Positions 23,697 to 35,866 of a stretch of 64,000 nucleotides of DNA are shown here, one piece after another. The number at the start of each line of letters is the position of its first letter. The first letter of the stretch is position 1. The translations under genes were made by a program, and so were the position numbers. The notes under the pieces were generated by a model that saw nothing but the letters and a program-made list of their open reading frames with translations, made no database searches and was not told the DNA's origin. The stretch spans positions 134,486-198,485 of the forward strand of contig NW_025861591.1 in assembly GCF_002878395.1 (NCBI RefSeq). The letters run 5' to 3'. This DNA is from Capsicum annuum. Lineage: Eukaryota; Streptophyta; Magnoliopsida; Solanales; Solanaceae.

Positions 23697-26025
23697 TGTA
23701 ATACCCAGAAGTTTCCTAACTATATCTTTTTGTCCGAAGAATGTCAAGTGCTAGCTTCTAAATTGAATGATGTTTATTCCATTAGGAATTTTCAAGATTT
23801 TCACTTTTTGTCATGTGGGAATTTAATAAGCTTTCCATCTATATAATATTCACCTAATTTCGATAATCGGATAAGAAGTTATGACTATTTCAAGTTTTCA
23901 TCATAAAACAGCACCATATTTGTCAGTGGCGTACCGCACCATAGGAGAAAATGCCAATTTTCAAATTCCAGTAGGGGTCCACAATTGTGGCAAATCACTC
24001 TAAACTTTTAGGTCGCAAATAAAGTGGCAACGCAATGGCTCCACATTGTGCCATCACTCAATTTCCCACTTTTCAAATTCCCCCGACACGGTTTGATAGC
24101 ACAGAGTCGTGGCAGGGGTCCATTTCAGGAAATTTTTACTGAATTAAAAGATGCATCCAGGGTTAAAAAGGTTAATTTTCCACCCTAATTTAGTCTCTTT
24201 AACACGATAGTCAGCTATTTGGAACCCAAAATATACTAGTTTCTCTCAATTTTCTATGAAGAACAAGCTAGGGTTTCAATTGGGGATTCAATTTCAAGAA
24301 AGTCTCTTCGTCAATATTCGCAGAACCAAGAACTAAGGCATGTCATTTGTTGATTCATGGGTCTCTGTCACCCAAGAAGCTCAAGAATCTATTTTCAAAA
24401 TTCAAGATTTGGGTATTTGTGAATGTTCATGATTCAAATTGAACGGAAATTCATGTTCATGATGCTCTGTGGTCTTGGTTCATGTTTTCAATTAAATATT
24501 CTAATAATTAACCCAAGTATGCGATGATTTGCATAATAATCATGATAAAACCCCTTCAATTTACAATTTGTTTGATGCATCTTTTATTATTACATGTGTT
24601 AATGATTGTATAACTAAAGCATGCTCTCCATACGTTTGATCAAGTGCCTGTGAAAATGAAAAATGCCATACTGGTATGATATTATGAAATCCACATTCAT
24701 GTATAAGTTATGTATGTCAAATGTTTGACTAAATGTCTTAGTCAATGCGATGGCTCCACATTGTACCATCACGATATTTCCCAATTTTCAAATTGTACTG
24801 ACACGGCATGATAGCATACAGTCGCGCCAGGGGTCCAGTTCTTGAAAATTTTACTATAACTAAAATACGCATCTAGGTTTATAAAGGTCAATTTTCCACC
24901 CTCTATTTGGAACCCAAAATATACTAGTTTCTTTCAATTTTCTTTGAAGAACAAGCTAAGGTTTCAATTGGGGATTCAGTTTTAAGAAATTCTCTTCGTC
25001 AATCTTCTCTAAACCAAGAAGTAAGGCATGTCATGTGTTGATTCATAGGTCTCTCTCACCCAAGAAGCTCAAGAATATCATTTTAAAAAATCCAAGATTT
25101 GGGTATTTGTGAATGTTCATGATTCAAATTGAATTAAAATTCATGTTCATGATGTTGTGTGGTCTTGGTTAAGGTTTTAAATTACATATTCCAATGATTG
25201 ACCCTAGTATGTGATGATTTGCACAATAATCATAATAAACCCTCTCAATTTACAACTTGATTAATGAATCCTTAAATATTTCATATGTCGATGATTGTAC
25301 AACTAAAGCATGCTTTCCACATGTTTGAACAAATTCCTATGTGAACAAAAAATGCAATACTTGTGTGATATTATGAAATCCATATTCATGTATAAGTTAT
25401 GTATATCTAGTGTTTGATGAAATATCTTAGTCAATCGATTATATATTATTGATGTTAGTCATGTATTTAAGAATGTCATGCCTTGTTAGTTTCCTTCCAT
25501 AAAGTCCTTGGGGTGCTTGTACCAAAAAAAAAATATAATTGTGTGGCTAGCTTTAGTTTCATGTTTTCACAATATCCAAAGTCAATCCATGATCCATAGA
25601 ACTCAGCCAGTCATGTGACTCAGGAATGGTTCGTCAACTTTCCTTTCTTTTAATATTCATGTCATGCGATTGAGTATGAGCTCCAATTAAACTCTTTGTC
25701 TAATCCTTGTTTCTCTTTCGATTGTAGAATATTCCTCCAAAGGGGACAAATGAAAGAGGAATGTTAGACTAGCCAGAACTCCAGCCCTTCTAACCAGATC
25801 CTCTAGAAGAACATATCTCCCACACTGAGTTCAGAGTATCTTTCACCACCGTAGTTCATTCTATGGCAGCCCAAAATAAATGCCCAGCTGTTTTTTCGGC
25901 CAATCCAGTTGCCAATACTGCTGCTTCTAGGAATTGAGATTTTACCCGAATGAACCCTATATCTTTTACTAGGTCTTGGTCAGATGAGAACCCGACGAGT
26001 TTATTGATCAGGTGTAGAAAGTTAC
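23697..26025 (+). mobile_element. Array unit 9: composite of a partial LTR and an S unit
   Basis: An LTR starts at 23697 and runs to about 24744 (block GTCTTAGTCAATG), then jumps back to an earlier LTR position (GCGATGGCTCCACATTG), so about 0.7 kb of LTR is present twice. The second part has the S-class junction at about 25630 and S-class variants such as GGTTAAGGTTTTAAA. From about 24745 it is the first member of the 6.83 kb duplication. Confidence 0.82.
25731..26025 (+). pseudogene. gag: Truncated gag, unit 9, start lost
   Basis: The start position reads ATT after ATTGTAGAAT. Codon 21 is TAA. That variant is otherwise seen only in unit 13, its partner in the 6.83 kb duplication. It ends at about 26025, where the LTR start is mutated (ATTAATATACAG). 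Confidence 0.78.
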
Positions 26026-28986
26026 ATTAATATACAGAAGTTTCCTAAATATATTCCATCTGGAATTTTCAAGATTTTCACTTTTTGTCATGTGTAAAAT
26101 TAAATAAGCCCATTTATATAAAATTTATCTAAATTCGATAACTGGGTAATAAGTTATGACTATTTCAAGTTACCATTATACAAATAGTGCCATATTAGTC
26201 AGCAGCGTGCCGCTCCTCAGGAGAAAATGGCAATTGTCAAATTTCAATAGGGTCCGCGATAGTGGCACATCACTCTAACCTTCTAGGTCTCAAATGAAGT
26301 GGCAAGGCGATGGCTCCGCATTATGCCATCCCTCAATTTTCTAGTTGTCAAATTTCAGTGACATGGTGCGGTAGCGCCAAGTTGCGCCAGGGGTCCAGTT
26401 TGGGAAATTTTTACTGAAATTAAAAGACGCATAGAGGGTTAAAAATGTCAATTTCTCACCCCTATTTGATCCCTTTAACACGAGATTCATCTATTTAGAA
26501 ACCAAAATATACTAGTTTCTCTCAATTTTCTCTCAAGAACAAGCTAGGGTTTCAATTAGGGATTCAATTTCAATAAAGTCTCTCTGTCAATCTTCGCTAA
26601 ATCAAGAACTAAGGTATGTCAAGTATTAATTCATGGGTCTCTCTCACCCAAGAAGCTTAAGAATCTCTTTTCAAAATTCAAGATTTGGGTATTTGTGAAT
26701 GTTCATGATTCAAATTGAACGAAAATTCATGTTCATGATGCTCTGTGGTCTTGGTTCATGTTTTAAATTAAATATTCTAATAATTAACCCAAGTATGTGA
26801 TGATTTGCATAATAATCATGATAAAACCCCTTCAATTTACAATTTGTTTGATGTATCCTTTATTATTACATGTGTTGATGATTGTATAACTAAAGCATGC
26901 TCTCCATATGTTTGATCAAATGCTTGTGTGAATGAAAAATGCCATACTGGTATGATATTATGAAATCCACATTCATGTATAAGTTATGTATGTCAAATAT
27001 TTGACGAAATGTCTTAGTCAATGGATTATATATTTTTGATTTTACTCATGTATTCCAGAAAGTCATGCCTTGTCAGTTTCTTTCCATCGAGTCCTGGGGG
27101 CACTTGTACCCAAAAAATATAGCTGTGTGACTAGCTTTAGTGACATGTTTTCATGATGTCCTCAGTTAAGCCATGATCCATGGAACTCAGTTAGTCATGT
27201 GACTCAGGAACGCTCAGTAATACAGTAATCTTAGTACAATTCCATCAATCAATGGAACTTAGTGAATTCAATCCAGTTTATTTCAGTATTCCATGTTTAG
27301 AATCTTTTTAGATAAGATTTGAAATTAGCATCGAAAGAACCTAAGGATGGGAAGATACACTGTCAGATTAGGGTGTGATTGTTAGAAGTCCTCCTTGTAT
27401 TCTAGTATTATGTAGCCAGCATTGGTGGAGACATCAACACTGTTAGATCAGGGTTGATGAGGTGGATAAGCACTGTAATATGAGGGCCCTACCATTCTCT
27501 TTTGGGGACACAGTCCAATGAGGGTTACTTATAGATTGTCCATAACAGTGGCGCGGTACTCACACCCTTCAAATTGGGGTTATAGATTGGATCTGAACTT
27601 AGCCATAATAGCGAATTAGGGGCATGTCGGCTAGATAACTACTTCCCACAGTTTCAGTTATAGAATTATGACTGTCAGATACAGTTATGCAGTATCAGTA
27701 ATAAAACTCAGATAGTTCTACAAAATTTAGGAATGTTGGATTCAGTCTACTCGGATACAGTACGAAACTCAGCTAGTTCTATCACGTTCAGGATTGCCAA
27801 ATATAGTTAATTATGCTATCAGTTATATCAGTTATATTAGTTATAAGTAATTTCATGTTATCACGATTTCAGATATAGTTACTATGTATTTATGCATGTA
27901 TTCTCATGTTAATATTAGTCAATTAGCCTGTATTGTTCATGCATATGAACTCCATGCATTTAGCCTACCTTCCATACATAACAGTACATTCAAAGTACAG
28001 ATGCATTTTTGTTATGGTGTCTTATACAATAGGTTCAGAAGAACGAGCTCAGAGCATCAGTAGCATTCGAGTCTTAGCTGTTAGAGTTAGCAGATAGTCC
28101 TCATCTCTCAAGGACATGATCATTTATTTATCATCTTATTAAGTTATTTTTTAGTCGGAGTTAGTTGGAGACATACCCCATCAACTCCTTATTCAAACAG
28201 TTCAGTTAGTTAAAGGCTTTCAAAACTATCATGTTGAAACTATTATGTTATTTTATTTTTGTTTTAGGTATTTCTTAACCCATTCAGATGTTATATTTTA
28301 TCAGTTATCTTATAGTCTTGAACCTTAAGGCGTTTCAGTTGATGTTTTCAAAATCATACAGTACATTATGTTGTATACAGGTACAGATATCAGTCATGGG
28401 TTATCTTGTGGTCCCTCAGGGTCGTGAGCACCGTGTAGCATTTTGGGTACTAGATTTGGCGTGTTACAAACTTTGTATCAGAGCCTAAGGTTTAATAGAG
28501 TCCTAGGAAGTCTAAAAGCCACATCTAGTAGAATATTATGCATCGGTGAGTAGCACGCGACACTTATGGATAGGATGTTGGGAGGTGTTTTAGGAAAAGT
28601 TTCTCTTCTTTCAGAATTCATGTCATGCGAGTGAGTTTGAGCTCCAATTAAACTCTCTGTCTAATCAAAGTTTCTCTTTCATTTGTAGAATATACCTCTA
28701 GAGAGAACTAAGGAAAGAGAAATGGTATACCATCCAGAACCGCAGACCATCTGGCCAAATTCTCTAAATGAACATGTCTCCCACACTGAGTTCAAAGCAT
28801 CTTTCACCACCGTAGTTTATTCTGTGGAAGCCTAAAATAAATGCCCAAATGTTGTTTCGGCCAATCCAGTGGCCAATACTGCTGATCCTAGGATTTGGGA
28901 TCTTACCCGAATGAACCCTCTATCTTTTACTAGGTCTTGGTCAGATGAGGACCCCAGGAGTTTCTTGATCAGGTGTAGAAAGTTAC
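26026..28986 (+). mobile_element. Array unit 10 (full-length class)
   Basis: LTR 26026-28468, interior 28469-28986. The LTR 5' end is mutated and about 50 bp after it are missing. It shares variants with unit 14, for example AAGCCCATTTATATAAAATT. Donor-like site at 26614, acceptor-like ATTTGTAG ending at 28688. The PBS at 28473-28484 is TTGTATCAGAGC. Confidence 0.86.
28692..28986 (+). pseudogene. gag: Truncated gag, unit 10, start lost
   Basis: The start position reads ATA. Codon 21 is TGG, a sense codon. The frame is open apart from TAA at codon 48 (the conserved Gln), making it one of the least damaged gag fragments. It ends with RKLL at the LTR boundary at 28987. Confidence 0.8.
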
Positions 28987-29660
28987 TGTAATACCTAGAA
29001 GTTTCCTAACTTTATTTATGTCCCATGAATGTCAAGTGCCAGCTTCTAAATTGAATGATGTTTATTCCATCAGGAATTTTCAAGATTTTCACTTTTTGTC
29101 ATGTGGGAAATTCAATAAGCTTTATATCTATATAAAATTCACCTAAATTCGATAACCAGGCTAGAAGTTATGACTATTTCAAGTTTCCACCATAAAACAA
29201 CGCCATATTAGTTAGTGGCACGCTGCACCATAGGAGAAAATGCCAATTTTCAAATTCTAGTAGGGGTCCGCAATTGTGGAACATCACACTAAACTTCTAG
29301 GTCACAAATCTCCGATCGGGAAACCGTATCCAAGCTCCGTGTTAATGTGGCAACGCTATGGCTCCGTATTGTACCATCACAAATTTCATAGTTTTCAAAT
29401 TCCACTGACACGGCGTGATAGCGTAGAGTCCCACCAGGGGTCCAGTTTAGGAAAATTTTACTATAACTAAAAGAGGCATCTAGGTGTATAAATGTCAATT
29501 TTCCACCCTTATTTAATCTATTAAACAAGATATTCAGCTATTTGGAACCCTAAATATACTAGTTTCTTTCAATTGTCTCTTAAGAACAAGCTAGCGTTTC
29601 AATTTTGGATTCAATTTCAAGAAAGTCTCTTGATCAATCTTCGCTAAATCAAGAACTAAG

Positions 29661-30359
29661 GTATGTCATGTGTTGATTCATGGATCTCTATCACCCAAGA
29701 AGCTCAAGAATCTCTTTTCAAAATCTAAGATTTGGGTATTTGTGAATGTTCATGATTCAAATTAAATTAAAATTCCTATTCATTATGTTGTGTGGTCTTG
29801 GTTCATGTTTTAAATTACATATTCTAATGAGTGACCCTAGTATGTGATGATTTGCAAAATAATCATAATAAACCCCCTTCAATTTACAAGTTGATTGATG
29901 AATCCTTAATTATTTCATATGTCGATGATTGTATAACAAAAGCATGCTCTCCACATGTTTGAACAAATTCCTATGCGAACGAAAAATGTCGTACTGGTAT
30001 GATATTATGAAATCCAGATTCATGTATAAGTTATGTATATCAAGTGCTTGATGAAATATCTTAATCAATCGATTATATATTATTGATGTTAGTCATGTAT
30101 TCTAGAATGCCATGACTTGTCAGTTTCATTCCATCGAGTCCTTGGGGTCCTTGTACTCAAAAAAATATAGTTGTTTGCCTAACTTTAGTTTCATGTTTTC
30201 TCAATATCCAAAGCCAAGCCATGATATATAGAACTCAGTTAGTCATGTGACCCAGGAAAGCTCAGTTAAGTTTCCCTTCTTTTGGTATTCTTGTCGTGCG
30301 AGTGAGTATGAGCTCTAATTAAACTCTTTGTCTAATCCATGTTTCTCTTTTGATTGTAG
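29661..30359 (+). other. Putative shortened leader intron in an S unit
   Basis: The donor CTAAG|GTATGT at 29661 and the acceptor GATTGTAG ending at 30359 flank the S-class deletion point at about 30265. Both deletion ends therefore lie inside the putative intron, which shrinks from about 2 kb to about 0.7 kb while the flanking sites are kept. Splicing is inferred only. Confidence 0.35.
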
Positions 30360-30362
30360 GAT

Positions 30363-30657
30363 ATGCCTTCAAAGAGGACTAAGGAAAGAGGAATGGTAGA
30401 CCAGCCAGAACCCCAGCCCGTCTAGCTAGATCCTCTAGATGAACACGTCTCGTACACTTAGTTCAGAGTAGCTTTCACCACCGTAGTTCATTCTGTGGCA
30501 GCCAAAAATGAATGCCCAGCTGTTGTTTTGGCCAATCCAGTGGCCAATACTTCTACTGCCAGGAATTCTGATTTCACCTGAATGAACCCTCTATCTTTTA
30601 CTAGGTCTTGGTCAGATAAGGACCCCAGGAGTTTCTTGATCAGGTGTAGAAAGTTAC
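30363..30657 (+). pseudogene. gag: Truncated gag, unit 11
   Basis: ATG at 30363 (MPSKRTKERGMVDQPEPQPV, then TAG at codon 21). A second TAG lies near codon 33. The Pro-to-Ser change at codon 3 is shared with unit 15. It ends at the LTR boundary at 30658. Confidence 0.82.
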
Positions 30658-31243
30658 TATAATACCCAGAAGTTTCCTAACTATATTTTTTTTGTCCCAA
30701 GAATATCAAGTTCTAGCTTCTAAATTGAATGATGTTTATTCCATTTGGAATTTTCAAGATTTTCAATTTTTGACATGTCGAAAATTCAATAAGCTTTCCA
30801 TTTATATAAAATTCACCTAAATTCGATAACCGGGTAAGAAGTTATAACTATTTCAAGTTCCCATCATAAAATAGTGCTATATTAGTCAGTGGCCCTCCGT
30901 GCCTCAGGAAAAAATTGCAATTGTCAAATTCCAGTAGGGTCCGCAATAGTGGTAAAACATTCTAAACTTCTAGGTTCCAAATGAAGTGGTAAGGCGATGG
31001 CTCCTCATTGTGCCATTCCATAATTTTCCAGTTGTCAAATTTCAGTGACACGGTGCGATAGCGCAAAGTTGCGCCAGGGGTCCAGTTTGGGAAATGAATT
31101 CCCAACTGTTGTTTCGGCCAATCCAGTGGCCAATACTGCTGCTCCTAGGATTTGGGATTTTACCCGAATGAACCCTCTATCTTTTAGTAGGTCTTGGTCA
31201 GATGAGTACTCCAAGAGTTTCTTTATCGGGTGTAGAAAGTTAC
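30658..31243 (+). mobile_element. Array unit 12: 0.59 kb deletion derivative
   Basis: The first 438 bases of an LTR (30658-31095) are fused at GGGAAATGAATTCCC to the middle of gag (31096-31243). A short AAAT overlap at the join suggests microhomology-mediated deletion. The unit lacks the promoter-like box onward, the PBS and the gag start. The gag part reads from the NSQLLF/ANPVANTAAP area to RKLL. Confidence 0.83.
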
Positions 31244-32853
31244 TGTAGTACCTAGAAGTTTCCTAACTATATTTTTGTCCCATGAATGAAAAGTGCTAGT
31301 TTCTAAATTGAATGATGTTTATTCCATCAGGAATTTTTAAGATTTTCACTTTTGGTCGTCTGGGAAATTCAATATGCTTTCTATGTTTATAAAATTCACC
31401 TAAATTTGATAACCAGGTTAGAAGTTATGACTATTTCAAGTTTCCACCGTAAAACAATGCCATATTAGTCAGTGGCATGCTGTACCACAGGAGAAAATGC
31501 CAATTTTCAAATTCCAATAGGGGTCCACAATAGTGGCACATCACTCTAAACTTCTAGGTCGCAAATAAAGTGGCAACGCGATGGCTCCGCATTGTACCAT
31601 CACTAAATTTCCCAGTTTTCAAATTGTACTGACACGAAATGATAGCGTACAGTCGTGCCAGGGGTCCAGTTCTAGAAAATTTTCTATAATTAAAAGACGC
31701 ATCTAGGTTTATAAAGGTCAATTTTCCACCCTCTATTTGGAATCCAAAATATACTAGTTTCTTTCAATTTTATTTGAAGAACAAGTTAGGGTTTCAATTG
31801 GGGATTCAATTTTAAGAAATTCTCTTTGTCAATGTTTGCTAAACCAAGATGTAAGGCATGTAATGTGTTGATTCATGAGTCTCTCTCACCCAAGAAGCTC
31901 AAGAATATCTTTTTAAAAAATCCAAGATTTGGGTATTTGTGAATGTTCATGATTCAAATTGAATTAAAATTCATGTTCATGATGTTGTGTGGTCTTGGTT
32001 AAGGTTTTAAACTACATATTACAATGATTGACCCTAGTATGTGATGATTTGCACAATAATCATAATAAACCCTCTCAATTTACAAGTTGATTGATGAATC
32101 CTTAAATATTTCATGTGTCGATGATTGTATAACTAAAGCATGCTCTCCACATGTTTGAACAAATTCCTATGTGAACAAAAATTGCAATACTGGTGTGATA
32201 TTATGAAATCCATATTCATGTATAAGTTATGTATATCTAGTGTTTGATGAAATATCTTAGTCAATCGATTATATATTATTGATGTTAGTCATGTATTTAA
32301 GTATGTCATGCCTTGTCAGGTTCCTTCCATCGAGTCCTTGGGGTCCTTGTACCAAGAAAAAATATAGTTGTGTGCCTAGCTTTAGTTTCATGCTTTCACA
32401 ATATCCAAAGTCAATCCATGATCCATAGAACTCAGCCAGTCATGTGACTCAGGAATGGTCAGTCAAGTTTCCTTTCTTTTAGTATTCATGTCGTGCGATT
32501 TAGTATGAGCTCCAATTAAACTCTTTGTCTAATCCATATTTCTCTTTCAATTGTAGAAATTCCTCCAAAGAGGACAAATAAAAGAGGAATGGTAGACTAG
32601 CCAGAACCCCATCCCGTCTAACCAGATCCTCTAGATGAACACATCTCCCACACTGAGTTCAGAGTAGCTTTCACCACTGTAGTTCATTCTATGGCAGCAC
32701 AAAATGAATGCCCAGCTGTTCTTTCGACCAATCCAGTGGCCAATACTGCTACTTCTAGGAATTGAGATTTCACCCGAATAAACCCTGTATCTTTTACTAG
32801 CTCTTGGTTAGATGAGAACCCCAGGAGTTTATTGATTAGGTGTAGAAAGTTAT
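31244..32853 (+). mobile_element. Array unit 13: short (S) class
   Basis: The LTR part runs 31244 to about 32461 with an S-class junction (GGTCAGTCAAGTTTCC). From about 31576 onward it matches the S part of unit 9, including GGTTAAGGTTTTAAAC and AATATCTTTTTAAAAAATCC. There is no PBS. Confidence 0.84.
32560..32853 (+). pseudogene. gag: Truncated gag, unit 13, start lost
   Basis: The start region reads GAAATTCCTCC, so the ATG is deleted. Codon 21 is TAA, shared with unit 9. The remnant retains the HTEFRVAFTT and SANPVAN-like segments and ends near 32853, where the LTR start is mutated to AGTAATACACAG. Confidence 0.77.
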
Positions 32854-35800
32854 AGTAATACACAGAAGTTTCCAAACTATATTTTGTTGTCCCAAGAATG
32901 TCAAGTGCTAGCTTCTAAATTGAATGACGTTTATTCCATCTGGAATTTTCAAGATTTTCACTTTTTGTCATATGTAAAATTCAATAAGCCCATTTATATA
33001 AAATTTATCTAAATTCAATAACTGGGTAAGAAGTTATGACTATTTCAAGTTACCATCATAAAAATAGTGCCATATTAGTCAGCGGCGTGCCGTTTCTCAG
33101 GAGAAAAAGGCAATTGTCAAATTTCAGTAGGGTCCGCGATAGTGGCACATCACTCTAAACTTCTAGGTCTCAAATGAAGTGGCAAGGAGACGGCTCCGCA
33201 TTATGCCATCCCTTAATTTTCCAGTTGTCAAATTTCAGTAACATGGTGCGGTAGCACCAAGTTGCACCAGGGGTCCAGTTTGGGAAATTTTTACTGAAAT
33301 TAAAAGACGCATACAGGGTTAAAAATGTAAATTTCTCACCCCTATTTGATCCCTTTAACATAAGATTCAGCTATTTAGAAACCAAAATATACTAGTTTCT
33401 CTCAATTTTCTCTCAAGAACAAGCTAGGGTTTCAATTGGGGATTCAATTTTAATAAAGTCTCTCTATCAATCTTTGCTAAATCAAGAACTAAGGTATGTC
33501 AAGTATTAATTTGTGGGTCTCTCTCACCCAAGAAGCTCAAGAATCTTTTTTCAAATTTCAAGATTTGGGTATTTATGAATGTTCATGATTCAAATTGAAC
33601 GGAAATTCATGTTCATGATGCTCTGCGGTCTTGGTTCATGTTTTAAATTAAATATTCTAATAATTAACCCAAGTATGTGATGATTTGCATAATAATCATG
33701 ATAAAACCCCTTCAATTTACAATTTTTTTGATGTATCCTTTATTATTACATTTGTTGATGATTGTATAACTAAAGCATACTCTCCATATGTTTGATCAAA
33801 TGCCTGTGTGAGTGAAAAATGCCATATTGGTATGATATTATGAAATCCACTTTCATGTATAAGTTATGTAGGTCAAATTTTTGACGAAATGTCTTAGTCA
33901 ATGGATTATATACTTTTGATTTTACTCATGTATTCCAGAAAGTCATGGCTTGTCAGTTTCTTTCAATCGAGTCCTGGGGACACTTGTACCCCAAAAAATA
34001 TAGCTGTGTGACTAGCTTTAGTGTCATGTTTTCATGATATCCTCAGTTAAGTCTTGATCCATAGAAGTTAGTTAGTCATGTGACTCAGGAATGCTCAGTA
34101 ATACTGTAATCTTAGTACAATTCCATCAATCAATGGAACTCAGTTAATTCAATCCATTTTATTTCAGTATTCCATGTTTAGCGTCTTTTTAGATGGGATT
34201 TGAAATTAGCATCGAAAGAACCTAAGGATGGGAACATACACTGTCAGATTAGGGTGTGATTGTTAGAAGTCATCCTTGCATTCTAGTATTATATAGCCAG
34301 CATCATTTGAGACATCAACACTGTTAGATGAGGGTTGATGAGGTGGATAAGCACTGTAATATGAGGGCCCTACCATTCTCTTTTGGGGACACAATCCGAT
34401 GAGGGTCACTCATAGATTGCCCAAATCAGTGGAGCGGTACTGACACCCTTCAAATTGGGGTTATAGATTGGATCCCAACTTAGCCATAATAGCGTATTAC
34501 GGGCATGTCGGCTATATAACTACTTCCCATAGTTTCAGTTATTGACTTAGGACTGTCAGATGCAGTTATTCATCATCAGTAATAAAACTCAGATAGTTCT
34601 ACAAAATTTTGGAATGTCGAATGCAGTCTATTCTGATACAGTACAGACTCAGCTAGTTCTATCATATTCAGGATTGCCAGATATAGTCAATTATTCTATC
34701 AGTTTTATCAGTCATGTTAGTAATCCATAAATTCATGTTATCATGATTTCAGATATAGTTACTATGTATTTATGCAAGTATTCTCATGTTAATATTAGTC
34801 AGTTAGCCTGTATTGTTCATGCATATGAACTCCATGCATTTAGCGTACCTTCCATACATAACAATACATTCAAGGTATGGATGCATTTTTGTTATTGTGT
34901 CTTATACCATAGGTTCAGAAGAACGAGCTCAAAGCATCAGTAGCATTCTAGTCTTAGCAGTTAGAGTTAGCAGATAGTCCTCATCTCTCGAGAACTTGAT
35001 CATTTATTTATCATCGCATTAAGTAATTTTTTAGTCGGAGTTAGCTGGGGACATACCTCATCAACTCCTTATTCAGACAGCTCAGTTAGTTAGAGGCTTT
35101 CCAAACTATCATGTTCAGACTATTATGTTATTTTAGTTTTATTTTTGGTATTTCTTAACCCATTCAGATGTTATATTTTATTAGTTATCTTACAGTCTTG
35201 AACCTTAAGGTCTTTCAGTTTATGTTTTCAAAATGATATAGTATATTATGTAGTATACAGGTACAGGTATCAGTCATGGGTAATCTTGTAGACCCTCAGG
35301 GTCATGAGCACCGTATAGCATTTTGGGTACTATATTTGGGGTGTTACAAACTTTGTATCAGAGCCTAAGGTTCAATAGAGTCTTAGGAAGTCTAAATGCC
35401 ACATCTAGTAGAATATTGTGCATCTGTAAGTAGCACGCCACACTTATGTATAGGAGGTTGGGAGGTGTTTTAGGAAAAGATTCCCTTATTTCAGTATTCA
35501 TGTCGTGCGAGTGAGTTGGAGCTCCAATTAAACTCTCTATCTAATCAAAGTTTCTCTTTCATTTGTAGAATATACCTCCAAAGAGGACTAAGGAAATAGA
35601 AAGGTTATACCATCCAAAACCGCAGACCATCTGGCCAAATTCTCTAAATGAACAAGTCTCCCATGCTGAGTTCAAAGCAACTTTCACCACCGTAGTTTAT
35701 TTTGTGGAAGCCTGAAATGAATGCCCAACTATTGTTTTGGCCAATCCAGTGGCCAATACTACTGCTCCTAGGATTTGGGATCTTACTCGAATGAACCCTC

Positions 35801-35866
35801 TATCTTTTACTAGGTCCTGGTCAGATGAGGACCCCTGGAGTTTCTTGATCAAGTGTAGAAAGTTAC
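32854..35866 (+). mobile_element. Array unit 14 (full-length class)
   Basis: LTR 32854-35348, interior 35349-35866. The closest relative by shared variants is unit 10. Donor-like site at 33494, acceptor-like ATTTGTAG ending at 35568. The PBS at 35353-35364 is TTGTATCAGAGC. Confidence 0.86.
35572..35866 (+). pseudogene. gag: Truncated gag, unit 14, start lost
   Basis: The start position reads ATA and codon 21 is TGG, both shared with unit 10. Codon 48 is TGA where unit 10 has TAA. The rest is open up to RKLL and the LTR boundary at 35867. Confidence 0.8.

Larger units (their letters stand above)
28987..30657 (+). mobile_element. Array unit 11: short (S) class
   Basis: The LTR part runs 28987 to about 30264, then the S-class junction (GAAAGCTCAGT|TAAGTTTCCC) leads directly into the gag leader, so the LTR 3' end and PBS are absent. 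The donor-like site (29661) and acceptor-like site (30359) are kept. A 37-bp stretch at 29309-29345 has no counterpart in other units. The partner copy is unit 15. Confidence 0.85.
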
